A DNA stretch of 64,000 nucleotides, from assembly GCA_017549285.1 (NCBI GenBank), contig JAFYVE010000029.1, forward strand, positions 1 through 64,000, written 5' to 3'. Positions 36,038-45,109 of the stretch are shown here, piece after piece. Each line of letters opens with the position of its first letter. Within the stretch, counting starts at the first letter, position 1. Made by a program: the position numbers and the translations under genes. Below the pieces are notes generated by a model. It saw only the letters and a program-made list of their open reading frames with translations. It was not told the origin of the DNA and made no database searches. The stretch is from Clostridia bacterium. GTDB taxonomy: Bacteria > Bacillota > Clostridia > Oscillospirales > Acutalibacteraceae.

Positions 36038-36781
36038 ATGGATAGACCGCAATATAAAACAGAGGTTTTTGAAGGCCCTCTTGACCTTCTTCTGCATCTG
36101 ATTTCAAAACACAAATTAAATATCAATGATATACCTATTTTTGAACTTGTTGAACAGTACATCTCTTATGTTCAGCTGATGCAGGAAGAAAATATGGAAA
36201 TCGCAAGTGAATTTCTTGAAATGGCTGCAAGACTTGTTTATATCAAGACAGTTTCACTCCTTCCCGTTTATGAGGAAGCCGAAACTCTCAGAAAAGAGCT
36301 GACGGGTGAGCTTATTGAATATCAGGCTTGTAAGATAATGGCTAAAAAACTTTCAGAGCAGTCGGGCGGAACAGATAAAATGGTCCGTCTTCCTGCAGAA
36401 GTTGAAGCAGATGTCACTTATTCAAGACTTCACGATGCACTCGAACTTTATACTGCTTACATAAATGCGGCAGGCAAGAAACTCCGCAACCTTCCTCCCG
36501 CTGAGGATTCATTCAAAGATATTGTTGAAAAAGCAGTTGTTTCTGTTTCGGTAAAAATTGAAAATATCTATTCAGTTATAATGAAAACAGGAAAGATGAA
36601 GGTCTTTGATGTTTTCGGTATGGCAAAAAGCCGCAGTGAGCTTGTTGCGTCATTTCTTGCTATTCTTGAAATGGCAAAAAACAGACGTGTTCTTTTAAGC
36701 GGTGAAAATGAAGAGCTCACAATTGAACTTAATCTTTCTGAAGATGAGGAGGTAGAAGAAAACGGACAAGAAGAAGCTTAA
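36038..36781 (+). CDS. scpA: Segregation and condensation protein A
   Basis: A 247-residue kleisin subunit of the SMC-ScpA-ScpB condensin. The N-terminal SMC-neck-binding part begins TEVFEGPLDLLLHLI with INDIPI, and the C-terminal winged helix contains VFDVFGMAKSRSELVASFLAILEM. The C-terminus is very acidic (SEDEEVEENGQEE). It overlaps the proposed start of scpB by 20 bp, and the scpB ribosome site AGGAGG lies within its last codons. Confidence 0.95.
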   Translation: MDRPQYKTEVFEGPLDLLLHLISKHKLNINDIPIFELVEQYISYVQLMQEENMEIASEFLEMAARLVYIKTVSLLPVYEEAETLRKELTGELIEYQACKIMAKKLSEQSGGTDKMVRLPAEVEADVTYSRLHDALELYTAYINAAGKKLRNLPPAEDSFKDIVEKAVVSVSVKIENIYSVIMKTGKMKVFDVFGMAKSRSELVASFLAILEMAKNRRVLLSGENEELTIELNLSEDEEVEENGQEEA

Positions 36782-37331
36782 AGCCGTTCTTGAATCGGTG
36801 CTTTTTGCATCGGGAGAACCGCTTGATATCGAAAAAACAGCAAAAACACTACTTATTGATAAAGAAACAATCGAAAACTGTCTTGCAGAGATGGCTGAAG
36901 CTTATAAAAGTGATGAACACGGAATAGAGCTTCTCAATCTTGCTGGAAAATATCAGTTTGCGACAAAAGAAGAATTTGCACCCGAAATCAGGGCAGTACT
37001 CAGTATGAAAAAAAATACACCGCTTTCTTCGGCTGCATTCGAAGTTCTTGCAGTTGTTGCATATAATCAGCCTGTCACAAAGGCATTCATCGAGCAGGTC
37101 AGAGGCGTTGACTGTTCGGGTGTTATTTCAACTCTTTGTCAGAGAAATCTTATAGAAGAGCACGGAAGACTTGACTTACCCGGCAGACCTCTGCTATACT
37201 GTACTACGGATAATTTCCTCAGATGTTTTGAAATATCATCACTTGATGAGTTACCTGAGCTGCCCGAAAAGACAATAACTGAAGCGATTGATAAAACTCA
37301 GGACATTGAAGGGCAGATTTCACTTGTCTGA
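36762..37331 (+). CDS. scpB: Segregation and condensation protein B, apparent ACG start
   Basis: ScpB, the winged-helix partner of ScpA in condensin. The conserved first helix reads KLKAVLESVLFASGEPL, and typical segments SSAAFEVLAVVAYNQPVTKAFIEQVRG and GRPLLYCTTDNFLRCF follow. The first GTG in frame (36798) falls inside that helix, and no ATG, GTG or TTG lies between it and the upstream stop at 36753. ACG 36762 is the best near-cognate start and lies 9 nt behind a perfect AGGAGG, giving 189 residues. Alternatives are a GTG 36798 start with a shortened helix, or a sequence error in the A-rich stretch. Confidence 0.85.
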   Translation, partial: TDKKKLKAVLESVLFASGEPLDIEKTAKTLLIDKETIENCLAEMAEAYKSDEHGIELLNLAGKYQFATKEEFAPEIRAVLSMKKNTPLSSAAFEVLAVVAYNQPVTKAFIEQVRGVDCSGVISTLCQRNLIEEHGRLDLPGRPLLYCTTDNFLRCFEISSLDELPELPEKTITEAIDKTQDIEGQISLV

Positions 37332-37364
37332 GAAATTCAAAGAATCAAAAAAGGAGGCGGAGAT

Positions 37365-38123
37365 TTGGTTGCATTGTTGATAATAGCAGGAATCGTTGTT
37401 CTGTTTGCATTGGTACTCAATATCAGGGCACATATCCACGCAGAATATGAAGACGGCAAAGAGCTTGTTGCCTGGGCAAAATGGGCATTTCTGAAAATTC
37501 CGTTGTTGCCTCAGCCCGAAAAACCGCCTAAAGAGAAAAAAGAAAAAACCAAAGAAGAAAAAACTGCTCCCGCAGCAGAAGAAACTTCTGCAGAGCCTAA
37601 ACCCAAAGGCCCCAATCCTCTTAAAAATATCTATGATAACGAACAGCTTCAGGGTATAATGGATATTTTCACTAAACTTTTACAGCTTATTGATAAATTC
37701 GGCAGACGTTTCATTAATTCATTCGTAATTGACGAAATATTCCTTGATGTTGATATCACAAGAGGCGATTCGGCTCAGACAGCAGAAGAATACGGCAAAA
37801 TGTGCCGTGTGATTTTTCCTCTCTTCGGTGCTGTGTGTGCAAACTGTAATGTAAAACACTACAGCATTAATGTTGAGCCTGATTATATAGCAAATTACGG
37901 CACAAGAGTTGCATTTTCGGCAGAGATTTCACTCAATCCGAGAAAACTTATAAATGCTGTTCTTGCATTTGCATTCGGTGCTGTCTTTAAACTGGGAATA
38001 AGGCTTATAAAAGACCTTAAACCCGTACCAGTGGCTGCTCCCGTAACACAGTCACAGAATAATGCAGACAATGATTCTGCAACAGAAAATAACGTAAATA
38101 ACACAGAGAGTGGTGTAGTATAA
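37365..38123 (+). CDS. DUF2953 protein, YtfI-like
   Basis: A 252-residue protein. An N-terminal membrane helix (1-20) is followed by a Lys/Glu/Pro-rich linker (about 48-85) and a DUF2953-type domain with FVIDEIFLDVDITRGDSAQTAEEYG. The pairing with ytfJ directly downstream (1-bp overlap, TAATG) matches ytfI-ytfJ of Bacillus. TTG 37365 is the start, 7 nt behind AAGGAGG. Confidence 0.84.
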   Translation: MVALLIIAGIVVLFALVLNIRAHIHAEYEDGKELVAWAKWAFLKIPLLPQPEKPPKEKKEKTKEEKTAPAAEETSAEPKPKGPNPLKNIYDNEQLQGIMDIFTKLLQLIDKFGRRFINSFVIDEIFLDVDITRGDSAQTAEEYGKMCRVIFPLFGAVCANCNVKHYSINVEPDYIANYGTRVAFSAEISLNPRKLINAVLAFAFGAVFKLGIRLIKDLKPVPVAAPVTQSQNNADNDSATENNVNNTESGVV

Positions 38124-38542
38124 TGAAAAATCAGTCAGCAGAAAAAATTCTTGCTACAACAATTGAAAGAGTACGTGACCTTGTAGACGTAAGCACTATC
38201 GTAGGTGAACCTATTACTGTAAGTGCCGACCTCACAATTATCCCCATTTCAAAGGTTACATACGGTTTCGCATCAGGCGGATCTGATTTCCCCTCAAAGA
38301 ACAATGTTGAACTCTTCGGAGGCGGCGGTGGTGCAGGTATTACAATCAACCCCGTTGCATTCCTTGTTTGCAACAAGGGTGAAGTTTCAATCAAGCATAT
38401 CACAGCTTCAGATAATGCTGCTGAAAGAGCTGTTAACCTTATTCCCGAAATGTTTGATAAGGTTACAAACTTTGTTGAACGTTCAAAGAAGGCTCCTGCA
38501 GAAGCTGCTCCCGAAATTGAAACAATCGTTGAAACAGAATAA
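38123..38542 (+). CDS. ytfJ: Sporulation protein YtfJ/GerW
   Basis: A 139-residue GerW/YtfJ family protein. The conserved core is ISKVTYGFASGGSDF, GGGGGAGITINPVAFLV and GEVSIKHI. In Bacillus the protein is made in the forespore and is needed for normal spore germination. Its presence supports an endospore-forming lineage. The C-terminus has a short acidic/Ala-rich tail. It overlaps the DUF2953 gene by one base. Confidence 0.93.
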   Translation: MKNQSAEKILATTIERVRDLVDVSTIVGEPITVSADLTIIPISKVTYGFASGGSDFPSKNNVELFGGGGGAGITINPVAFLVCNKGEVSIKHITASDNAAERAVNLIPEMFDKVTNFVERSKKAPAEAAPEIETIVETE

Positions 38543-38560
38543 TCCAATAAGAAGTTATTA

Positions 38561-38600
38561 AACTGCCGCTGCTTACATAAATTTTATGTAGGCGGTGGTT
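38561..38600 (+). promoter_or_regulatory. Hairpin overlapping the dac ribosome site
   Basis: AACTGCCGC (38561-38569) pairs with GCGGTGGTT (38592-38600) and an inner TACATAAA/TTTATGTA stem closes it. The right arm is the only candidate ribosome site for the next gene. There is no T run, so it is not a normal terminator. Confidence 0.45.
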
Positions 38601-38603
38601 AGT

Positions 38604-39722
38604 GTGCTGAAAAAGACATTTATTATCATAACGGTATTGCTGACGGTATCCTGTACGGGAGTAGGTGTATCTGCTCTTTCTGCAGATGAAATATCGGCGG
38701 TGAGTGCCGTCTTGTATTATCCTGACGGGGATGAAGTGCTGTTTGAAAAAAACAGCCGTGAAAGCCGTTCAATGGCAAGCACAACAAAGATGATGACATC
38801 TCTTCTTGCCCTTGAAAAATGCACTCCGCACCTCGAAACCCGTATAACGGGTGGGATGGTAAATGTTGAAGGCACATCGTCGGGGCTCAGAGAAAACGAT
38901 ATCATCACCCTGCGTGACCTTGTATATTGTATGATGCTCGAATCGGGAAACGATGCCGCAAATGCCGTAGCGTTGACTTTATCTGACAGTTTTGAGTCGT
39001 TTGCCCTGCTTATGAATAAAAGGGCAGAAGAAATCGGTATGAAAGACACGTCTTTTGTTACTCCTTCGGGGCTTGATGCCGATGATCATTACACAACGGC
39101 ATACGATATGGCTCTTCTTGCCGCTGAATGTATCAGAAACAGAGAGTTTGTTCACATCAGCACTCAGAAAAAGCATACCGTATATTTCGGGGAATCGGAA
39201 AAAACGGTCACTCTGTATAACCATAACAAGCTGTTGCAGTCTTATGAAGGCTGTACGGGAATAAAAACAGGTTTTACAAAGAAAAGCGGCAGATGTCTTG
39301 TAAGTTCGGCTGAAAGAAACGGCGTTACGCTCGTAGCCGTTACGCTTTATGCTTCCGATGACTGGAATGATCACGAAAAAATGCTTGATTACGGCTTTGA
39401 AAGAATAAAAAACCTGAAAGCAGACACATCATTCCCGATATGTTCGGTCTGTGTCACGGGCGGTACAGAAAATTCTGTCGGCATTGAGAGTGATGAGCTT
39501 ACTCTTCACGTGACAGATGACTCAAAGAACATTGAAAGAAAAATTTATCTCAATAAATTCCTGTATGCTCCCGTTGCAAAAGGGGAGATAATCGGCTTTG
39601 CTGAATATGTTCAGGGTGAAAAAATTATCGGAAGAACACTTCTGAGGGCCGACAGAACAATAGAAAAAAAGAGAGAAGAAAAATTTTCAGACAGACTGAA
39701 AAGTCTTGTTGACAGATGGTGA
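38604..39722 (+). CDS. D-alanyl-D-alanine carboxypeptidase, DacB/DacF type
   Basis: A 372-residue penicillin-binding protein 5-type carboxypeptidase that trims peptidoglycan stem peptides. A signal peptide (1-24) is followed by SMASTTKMM (catalytic Ser and Lys), LESGNDAAN (SxN) and TGIKTGFTKKSG (KTG), with a C-terminal beta domain. The position behind ytfJ and before rluB resembles the dacB-spmA-spmB-rluB order of Bacillus, suggesting a role in spore cortex formation. GTG 38604 gives the best signal peptide; a GTG three codons earlier is possible. Confidence 0.92.
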   Translation: MLKKTFIIITVLLTVSCTGVGVSALSADEISAVSAVLYYPDGDEVLFEKNSRESRSMASTTKMMTSLLALEKCTPHLETRITGGMVNVEGTSSGLRENDIITLRDLVYCMMLESGNDAANAVALTLSDSFESFALLMNKRAEEIGMKDTSFVTPSGLDADDHYTTAYDMALLAAECIRNREFVHISTQKKHTVYFGESEKTVTLYNHNKLLQSYEGCTGIKTGFTKKSGRCLVSSAERNGVTLVAVTLYASDDWNDHEKMLDYGFERIKNLKADTSFPICSVCVTGGTENSVGIESDELTLHVTDDSKNIERKIYLNKFLYAPVAKGEIIGFAEYVQGEKIIGRTLLRADRTIEKKREEKFSDRLKSLVDRW

Positions 39723-39726
39723 AAAT

Positions 39727-40497
39727 ATGGCTGATAACAAAATCAGATTACAGAAGTTCCTTGCAGAAAACGGAGTAGCTTCAAGAAGAAAATCAGAAGA
39801 ACTTATCGAAAGAGGCAAAGTAAGGGTAAACGGTCACCCTGCACAGCTCGGTGATAAGGTTGATCCCAGACACGATCTCGTTACCGTATCGGGTGAAAGA
39901 GTTGAGCCCGTTGCATCCGGTAATGTCTATATTATGCTCAATAAGCCCCGAGGATATGTCACAACAATGAGTGACGAAATGGGCAGAAAATGTGTGGCAG
40001 AGCTTGTTTCGGAAATTGAAGAAAGAATTTTCCCCGTCGGCAGACTCGACAGGGATTCCGAAGGTCTTCTTCTTTTTACAAATGACGGTGAATTCGCAAA
40101 TATGATGACTCATCCGTCAATGCATATTTCAAAAACATACCGTGTAACGGTAAAACCTGCAGCTGACGAAGCACAGCTTGTTGAACTCTCATCAGGCGTT
40201 GTTATAGACGGTAAAAAAACTATGCCCGCATCAGTTCAGGTTATGAGTGAAGACAGCGACAGAAGTGTGCTTCAGATAACAATTCATGAAGGCAGAAACA
40301 GACAGATAAGAAAAATGTGTGAAGCTGTAGGTCTTGAAACAATAAGACTTAAAAGAATTTCAATGGGCTCACTCAAGCTCGGTACATTGTCTGTAGGTAA
40401 ATACCGTGAACTCAAAAAAGAGGAAGTTGCTGCACTCAAAAGAGCTGCACAGAAATCAAAAAGCGCAAATTCACAGGGTAACTCAAAAAGGAAATAA
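39727..40497 (+). CDS. rluB: 23S rRNA pseudouridine synthase, RluB family
   Basis: A 256-residue enzyme with an N-terminal S4 RNA-binding domain (IRLQKFLAENGVASRRKSEELI) and a RsuA/RluB-type catalytic domain with the nucleophile Asp in VGRLDRDSEGLLLFTNDG. It modifies uridines in 23S rRNA near the peptidyl-transferase centre. Basic C-terminal tail. I take ATG 39727; seven upstream codons in frame belong to the dac end. It is the last gene before a hairpin-rich gap. Confidence 0.92.
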   Translation: MADNKIRLQKFLAENGVASRRKSEELIERGKVRVNGHPAQLGDKVDPRHDLVTVSGERVEPVASGNVYIMLNKPRGYVTTMSDEMGRKCVAELVSEIEERIFPVGRLDRDSEGLLLFTNDGEFANMMTHPSMHISKTYRVTVKPAADEAQLVELSSGVVIDGKKTMPASVQVMSEDSDRSVLQITIHEGRNRQIRKMCEAVGLETIRLKRISMGSLKLGTLSVGKYRELKKEEVAALKRAAQKSKSANSQGNSKRK

Positions 40498-40523
40498 TTT
40501 CCTGTTATAAAAAAAGAGTAAAA

Positions 40524-40577
40524 ATCCGATACTTAGAATGTCGGATATGAATATAAAAGCGTTTGCATTTATATCCG
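40524..40577 (+). other. Mutually exclusive hairpins in the rluB 3' region
   Basis: ATCCGAT (40524-40530) can pair with GTCGGAT (40540-40546). The same right arm (CGGATAT, 40542-40548) can instead pair with ATATCCG (40571-40577), with an inner TATAAA/TTTATA stem. The terminator at 40579 follows at once. No known riboswitch consensus is recognised. Confidence 0.4.
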
Positions 40578-40578
40578 T

Positions 40579-40607
40579 AAGTCTGCTGTTTATAACGGCG
40601 GACTTTT
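40579..40607 (+). terminator. Terminator after rluB
   Basis: A 12-bp stem AAGTCTGCTGTT/AACGGCGGACTT (two G-U pairs, 3-nt loop) followed by TTT-rich sequence. It separates the dac-rluB transcript from the yicC promoter. Confidence 0.75.
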
Positions 40608-40617
40608 TGCTTTATTC

Positions 40618-40646
40618 TTGACTTTTATAATTATATATATTATAAT
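40618..40646 (+). promoter_or_regulatory. Promoter of the yicC-to-rsgA block
   Basis: TTGACT (40618-40623) and a perfect TATAAT (40641-40646), 17-bp spacer, followed by AAGGAGTG before ATG 40676. Confidence 0.75.
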
Positions 40647-40675
40647 AATTCAGATAAAGGATAAGGAGTGGCAGT

Positions 40676-41554
40676 ATGATCAGAAGTATGACCGGATACG
40701 GCAGAGCTTGTGAGCTTATTGACGGAATGAACATCACAGTTGAGCTTAAAAGTGTAAACAGCCGTTATCTTGAATTTTCATCAAGAGTCTATAAGAATTA
40801 TTCATTCCTTGAAGATAAACTCAAGACATATGTGCGTCAGCTCATTTCAAGAGGTAAGGTTGAATGTAACGTTCAGATTGATGCCCTTGAAACAGACGAT
40901 GTTATTGTTCAGCTTAACGAATCTCTCGCCGCAGGTTACATAAATGCAGTTAATACTCTTTGTGAAAAGTACGGTCTTGAAAATGATTTCACAGTTTCAC
41001 GTCTTGCAGCTCACAATGATATTTTTGCAATAAGAAAAGCTCCCGCAGACGAAGAAAAAATCTGGAATGCCGTTCAGCAGGTTCTCATCAAGGCAACAGA
41101 AAACTTTGTTGTTATGCGTGAAGCAGAAGGTGAAAAGCTCAGGGATGATGTTCTTTCAAGAGCAGATTTAATTGTTTCACTTGTTGAAAAAGTTGAAGCC
41201 CGTTCACCAGAAACCGTAAAGGAATATAACGAAAAGCTTCTTGCAAGAATGAAGGATCTCCTCGGTGACACAAATGTTGACGAACAGCGCCTTATCACAG
41301 AAGCCGCAATCTTTGCCGATAAGGTTGCAGTTGCAGAAGAAACAGTAAGACTCAGAAGTCATATTGAACAGCTGCGTTCATTTATGGAGCTCGAAGAACC
41401 CGTAGGCAGAAAAATTGATTTCCTTGTTCAGGAAATTAACCGTGAAGCCAACACAATCGGTTCAAAGGCAAATGATATCGAAATTGCAAGAATTGTAATT
41501 GATATCAAATCAGAAGTTGAAAAAATAAGAGAGCAGATACAGAACATCGAATAA
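40676..41554 (+). CDS. yicC: YicC/YloC family endoribonuclease
   Basis: A 292-residue protein beginning with the family hallmark [11 protein letters not shown] and ending with the conserved [40 protein letters not shown] region. E. coli YicC is an endoribonuclease; Bacillus YloC stands at the same place before remA and gmk. The C-terminal half is largely coiled helix. It is the first gene of the long housekeeping block. Confidence 0.94.
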   Translation: MIRSMTGYGRACELIDGMNITVELKSVNSRYLEFSSRVYKNYSFLEDKLKTYVRQLISRGKVECNVQIDALETDDVIVQLNESLAAGYINAVNTLCEKYGLENDFTVSRLAAHNDIFAIRKAPADEEKIWNAVQQVLIKATENFVVMREAEGEKLRDDVLSRADLIVSLVEKVEARSPETVKEYNEKLLARMKDLLGDTNVDEQRLITEAAIFADKVAVAEETVRLRSHIEQLRSFMELEEPVGRKIDFLVQEINREANTIGSKANDIEIARIVIDIKSEVEKIREQIQNIE

Positions 41555-41574
41555 ATCAGAGGGACAGATCTGTT

Positions 41575-41841
41575 ATGAAACTTATAAATATCGGATTCGG
41601 CAACATGGTGAATGCCGCAAGAATAATTGCAATTGTCAGCCCCGAATCAGCACCCGTTAAAAGAATGATAGTTGAGGCAAAAGAAAAGGGTATGCTTATT
41701 GATGCAACTCACGGCAGAAAAACAAGAGCCGTAGTTGTAGCGGACAGTGACCACATTATTCTTTCTTATCTTCAGGCTGAAAAGCTCGGTGAAAGATTCA
41801 ACGAATCTGACAATGCAGGGGAGGATACTGCAGATGTATGA
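41575..41841 (+). CDS. remA: RemA family DNA-binding regulator (DUF370)
   Basis: An 88-residue protein with the DUF370 core [28 protein letters not shown] and [14 protein letters not shown]. In Bacillus RemA is a DNA-binding activator of biofilm matrix and osmoprotection genes. Its place between yicC and gmk is the same here. It overlaps the gmk start by 8 bp. Confidence 0.94.
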   Translation: MKLINIGFGNMVNAARIIAIVSPESAPVKRMIVEAKEKGMLIDATHGRKTRAVVVADSDHIILSYLQAEKLGERFNESDNAGEDTADV

Positions 41842-42400
41842 CTTTGATTCCAACCTTGTTGTCGTTTCAGGCCCTTCGGGGGCAGGAAAAGACACCATAG
41901 TCAGCAGACTTCTTGAAAAAGACGATTCATTTTCTCTTTCCGTTTCAGCAACAACAAGGGCACCGAGAGGGGAAGAGGTTGACGGTGAGAATTATTATTT
42001 CCTGACTGTTGAACAGTTTGAAGAAAAAATCAGTAACAACGGCTTTGTTGAATATGCAAAGTACGGTTCAAATTATTACGGCACACTCAAATGTGATGTA
42101 GAAGCAAGAATAGAAAACGGCAAAACGGTAATTCTTGTAATTGAAGTCAACGGTGCCGCAAACATCAAAAAATTATATCCCGGCTCTCTGTCAATATTTG
42201 TTATGCCTCCGTCTGAAACTGTGCTTGAAAACAGGCTCAGAAACAGGCAGACCGATTCCGAAGAAGCAATTCTTAAAAGAATGGATATTGCAAAAACAGA
42301 GATAAGCAGAAGTAAAGATTATGATTACATCGTTATCAATGACGAGCTTGATAAAGCCGTTGAAGATGCGTATGAAATAATAAAAAATCAGAGAAAATAA
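41834..42400 (+). CDS. gmk: Guanylate kinase
   Basis: A 188-residue kinase converting GMP to GDP with ATP. The P-loop is [11 protein letters not shown], followed by [20 protein letters not shown] (GMP binding) and [18 protein letters not shown] residues. The reading frame is open 29 codons upstream inside remA, but ATG 41834 with GGGGAGG upstream gives the normal family start. The lid and C-terminal helix ([16 protein letters not shown]) are intact. Confidence 0.95.
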   Translation: MYDFDSNLVVVSGPSGAGKDTIVSRLLEKDDSFSLSVSATTRAPRGEEVDGENYYFLTVEQFEEKISNNGFVEYAKYGSNYYGTLKCDVEARIENGKTVILVIEVNGAANIKKLYPGSLSIFVMPPSETVLENRLRNRQTDSEEAILKRMDIAKTEISRSKDYDYIVINDELDKAVEDAYEIIKNQRK

Positions 42401-42412
42401 GGAGTTAAATTT

Positions 42413-42610
42413 ATGCTTAATGTAGATTTACAGAAACTTCTCAAAGGTTCAATGAGCCGTTACAAGCTTGTTGCAGCAACAGCAAAAAGAGCAAGAATGA
42501 TTGTTGACGATGCTGAAAAGGATCATTACATCATTGTTGAAAAACCCGTAAGTATCGCTGTAAAGGAACTTCAGGACGATGTCTGGAGTGTCTGTGATAA
42601 CAACAACTGA
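42413..42610 (+). CDS. rpoZ: RNA polymerase omega subunit
   Basis: A 65-residue omega subunit that assists assembly of the beta' subunit. The conserved part SRYKLVAATAKRARMIVDD is present. It is short but in the range of clostridial omega proteins. GGAG precedes the ATG. In Bacillus coaBC follows; here priA follows directly after 18 bp. Confidence 0.93.
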   Translation: MLNVDLQKLLKGSMSRYKLVAATAKRARMIVDDAEKDHYIIVEKPVSIAVKELQDDVWSVCDNNN

Positions 42611-42628
42611 AGTCTGAGGTGAAGTTCT

Positions 42629-45094
42629 TTGCCTTTGCCTGTAATTGCGTCAGTAGCCGTTGAAAACACGGCTTACAGCTTTGATAAGTTATTTGACTAC
42701 CTTATACCTGACAGTATGCTTTCTTCAATTACTGTCGGGTGTAGGGTTTTAGTTGATTTCGGCAAAGGTTCAAAAAAAAGACAGGGATTCGTGTTCTCTT
42801 TGTCAGATACAGTGCCTGATGACGTAAAACTCAGGCCTGTTTATAAAATTCTGGACAGTGAGCCTCTCCTGAGTGATGAAATGGTTAAACTCGCCGGCTT
42901 TATTGCAGACAGAACTTTCTGCACACTTTTTGAAGCGGCAAAAGCTCTGCTTCCGTCGGGAATATGCCTTAATGTCATTGAAACATACAGGCTTAAAAAA
43001 ACAGATATCCCCGTCTGTGATACAAATGAAACGGAAACAGAAATAATAAGTTATCTTGAAAAAAAAGATGCATTTGTGTCTGAAGAAAAAATATGTAAGG
43101 ATTTAGGTCTTTCGGAAGATGCCGGATACCTTGAAAGGCTTTATAAAAAAGGCTTCCTTATGAAAAATACCGATACTAAGAGAAAATACAACGATGCCAC
43201 CGTTAAAATGGTTTCTCTTGCCGAAGAATATGCAATTACAGATGTTCTTCCTTTCAAACTTACTCCCAAACAGCAGATCGTTGTTGACCTTGTGCGTGAT
43301 ATCGGCTCTGCAACATCAAAGGAAATTGCATATTACACAGGTGTCACGCAGTCGGTTATTGACGGTCTTTATTCAAAAGGTGTTCTCGTCTATGACGATA
43401 TTGAAACATACAGAACTCCTAAAATGTTATCAGAAACACCGTTGCGCAAAGAAATAATCAATCTCACCGATATGCAACAGAACTCATATGAACGGTTGTG
43501 TGCACTCAGGGATGAAAACAAGGCAAATGCGGCGTTGCTTTTCGGTGTTACGGGAAGCGGTAAAACAAAAGTCTATATGAAACTCATAGACGATATTGCA
43601 GATACCGATAAAAGTGTTATCGTGCTTGTTCCCGAAATATCGCTTACTCCTCAGCTTCTGCAGATGTTCTATTCACGTTACGGCAAAAAAGTTGCCGTGC
43701 TTCACAGCGGTCTTTCTCTCGGCGAGAGAATGGATGAATGGAAACGTATCAGAAATGGTGAAGCCACAATCGCAATCGGCACAAGAAGTGCTTCATTTGC
43801 TCCCGTAAAAAATCTGTCACTCATCATTATTGACGAAGAACAGGAAAATACTTATAAATCTGAAATGACTCCGAGATACAATGCAAAGGATGTCGCAAAA
43901 TTCAGATGTGCTTATAACAATGCTCTGCTTGTTATGGCATCTGCAACTCCCTCAATTGAGTCTTTTGCTTTTGCAGAGGCAGGCAGATATGAACTCATAG
44001 AGCTTTCCGAAAGATATTCAAAAGCAGGACTTCCGGAAGTTGTCGTTGTTGACGTTTCTCAGAAAGAGAATATGAACGGTTTTCAGACGATAAGTGTTCC
44101 GCTTGCCGAAGAAATCAGAAGTAATCTCGAAAAAGGTCAGCAGACAATACTGCTTATAAACCGAAGGGGATTCAATACTTTCGTTGCGTGTACAAAATGC
44201 AAAAGCGTTGTGATGTGCCCCAATTGCAGTATTTCACTTACTTATCACACCGCAAACAACAGAATGATGTGTCATTATTGCGGATATTCCGAGCCTGTCA
44301 GGACGTCGTGCCCCGATTGTCAGGGCGAAACAATCCGTTTTTCGGGCTTCGGCACTCAGAAGGTTGAGCAGGAATTGGGAATTCTTTTTCCTGATGCAAG
44401 AGTGCTCAGAATGGATGCAGACACCACAACAGCCAAGAACTCCCACGAAAAAAGCTTCCGACTTTTTGCCGAGGGGGAATATGATATAATGGTCGGCACC
44501 CAGATGGTCGCCAAAGGGCTTAATTTCCCTGATGTAACACTTGTCGGTGTGATTTCAGTCGATCAGCAGTTGTATAATGATGATTTCAGAAGTATGGAAC
44601 GCACTTTTGACTTGCTCACTCAGGTTGTGGGACGATCGGGCAGAGGTGAAAAAGAGGGTAGGGCTGTTATTCAGACTCTTGCTCCCGAAAATGCCGTTAT
44701 AGAGCTTTCCGCACAGCAGGATTACAGGGAATTCTATGAAACCGAAATCGGAATCAGAAGGGGACTTGTTTATCCGCCTTACTGTGACCTGTGTTCAATA
44801 ACATTTGTCGGTAACGGTGAATCAAATGTTATGTTTGCGGCAAAAAATTTCTTCTCTCTTTTCAAAGAGAAGCTTCTTGAAAAACATAAGGATGAAAAAG
44901 TGGTTGTGCTTGGTCCCGTTGCTCCCAAAATAGGGAAAATAAGCAATAAATACAGGCAGCGACTTATAATAAAATGTAAAAATTCTCCGCATTTCAGGGC
45001 TTTTGTTGCCGAATGCTTAAAGGAATTTTCAACCTACAAAGCTTATAATAAAATCACAGTTTATGCGGATATGAATCCGGATAGTCTGTATTGA
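42629..45094 (+). CDS. priA: Primosomal protein N' (replication restart helicase PriA)
   Basis: An 821-residue superfamily 2 helicase that restarts collapsed replication forks. N-terminal DNA-binding domain (1-110), Walker A in LFGVTGSGKTKVYM, Walker B region IIIDEEQENTYKSEMTPRYNAKDVA, a double zinc cluster with eight Cys (CTKCKSVVMCPNC .. MCHYCGY .. CPDC), QMVAKGLNFPDVTLVGV and QVVGRSGRG. Motif II reads DEEQ where DEEH is usual. TTG 42629 is the start, behind GAGGTGAAG. Confidence 0.95.
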   Translation: MPLPVIASVAVENTAYSFDKLFDYLIPDSMLSSITVGCRVLVDFGKGSKKRQGFVFSLSDTVPDDVKLRPVYKILDSEPLLSDEMVKLAGFIADRTFCTLFEAAKALLPSGICLNVIETYRLKKTDIPVCDTNETETEIISYLEKKDAFVSEEKICKDLGLSEDAGYLERLYKKGFLMKNTDTKRKYNDATVKMVSLAEEYAITDVLPFKLTPKQQIVVDLVRDIGSATSKEIAYYTGVTQSVIDGLYSKGVLVYDDIETYRTPKMLSETPLRKEIINLTDMQQNSYERLCALRDENKANAALLFGVTGSGKTKVYMKLIDDIADTDKSVIVLVPEISLTPQLLQMFYSRYGKKVAVLHSGLSLGERMDEWKRIRNGEATIAIGTRSASFAPVKNLSLIIIDEEQENTYKSEMTPRYNAKDVAKFRCAYNNALLVMASATPSIESFAFAEAGRYELIELSERYSKAGLPEVVVVDVSQKENMNGFQTISVPLAEEIRSNLEKGQQTILLINRRGFNTFVACTKCKSVVMCPNCSISLTYHTANNRMMCHYCGYSEPVRTSCPDCQGETIRFSGFGTQKVEQELGILFPDARVLRMDADTTTAKNSHEKSFRLFAEGEYDIMVGTQMVAKGLNFPDVTLVGVISVDQQLYNDDFRSMERTFDLLTQVVGRSGRGEKEGRAVIQTLAPENAVIELSAQQDYREFYETEIGIRRGLVYPPYCDLCSITFVGNGESNVMFAAKNFFSLFKEKLLEKHKDEKVVVLGPVAPKIGKISNKYRQRLIIKCKNSPHFRAFVAECLKEFSTYKAYNKITVYADMNPDSLY

Positions 45095-45109
45095 GGATGG
45101 TAAAAGAAT

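Noticed and set aside
38131..38547. 138-codon open frame antisense to ytfJ
   Set aside because: The plus-strand frame is a clear YtfJ/GerW; the minus frame is a shadow of its codon bias.
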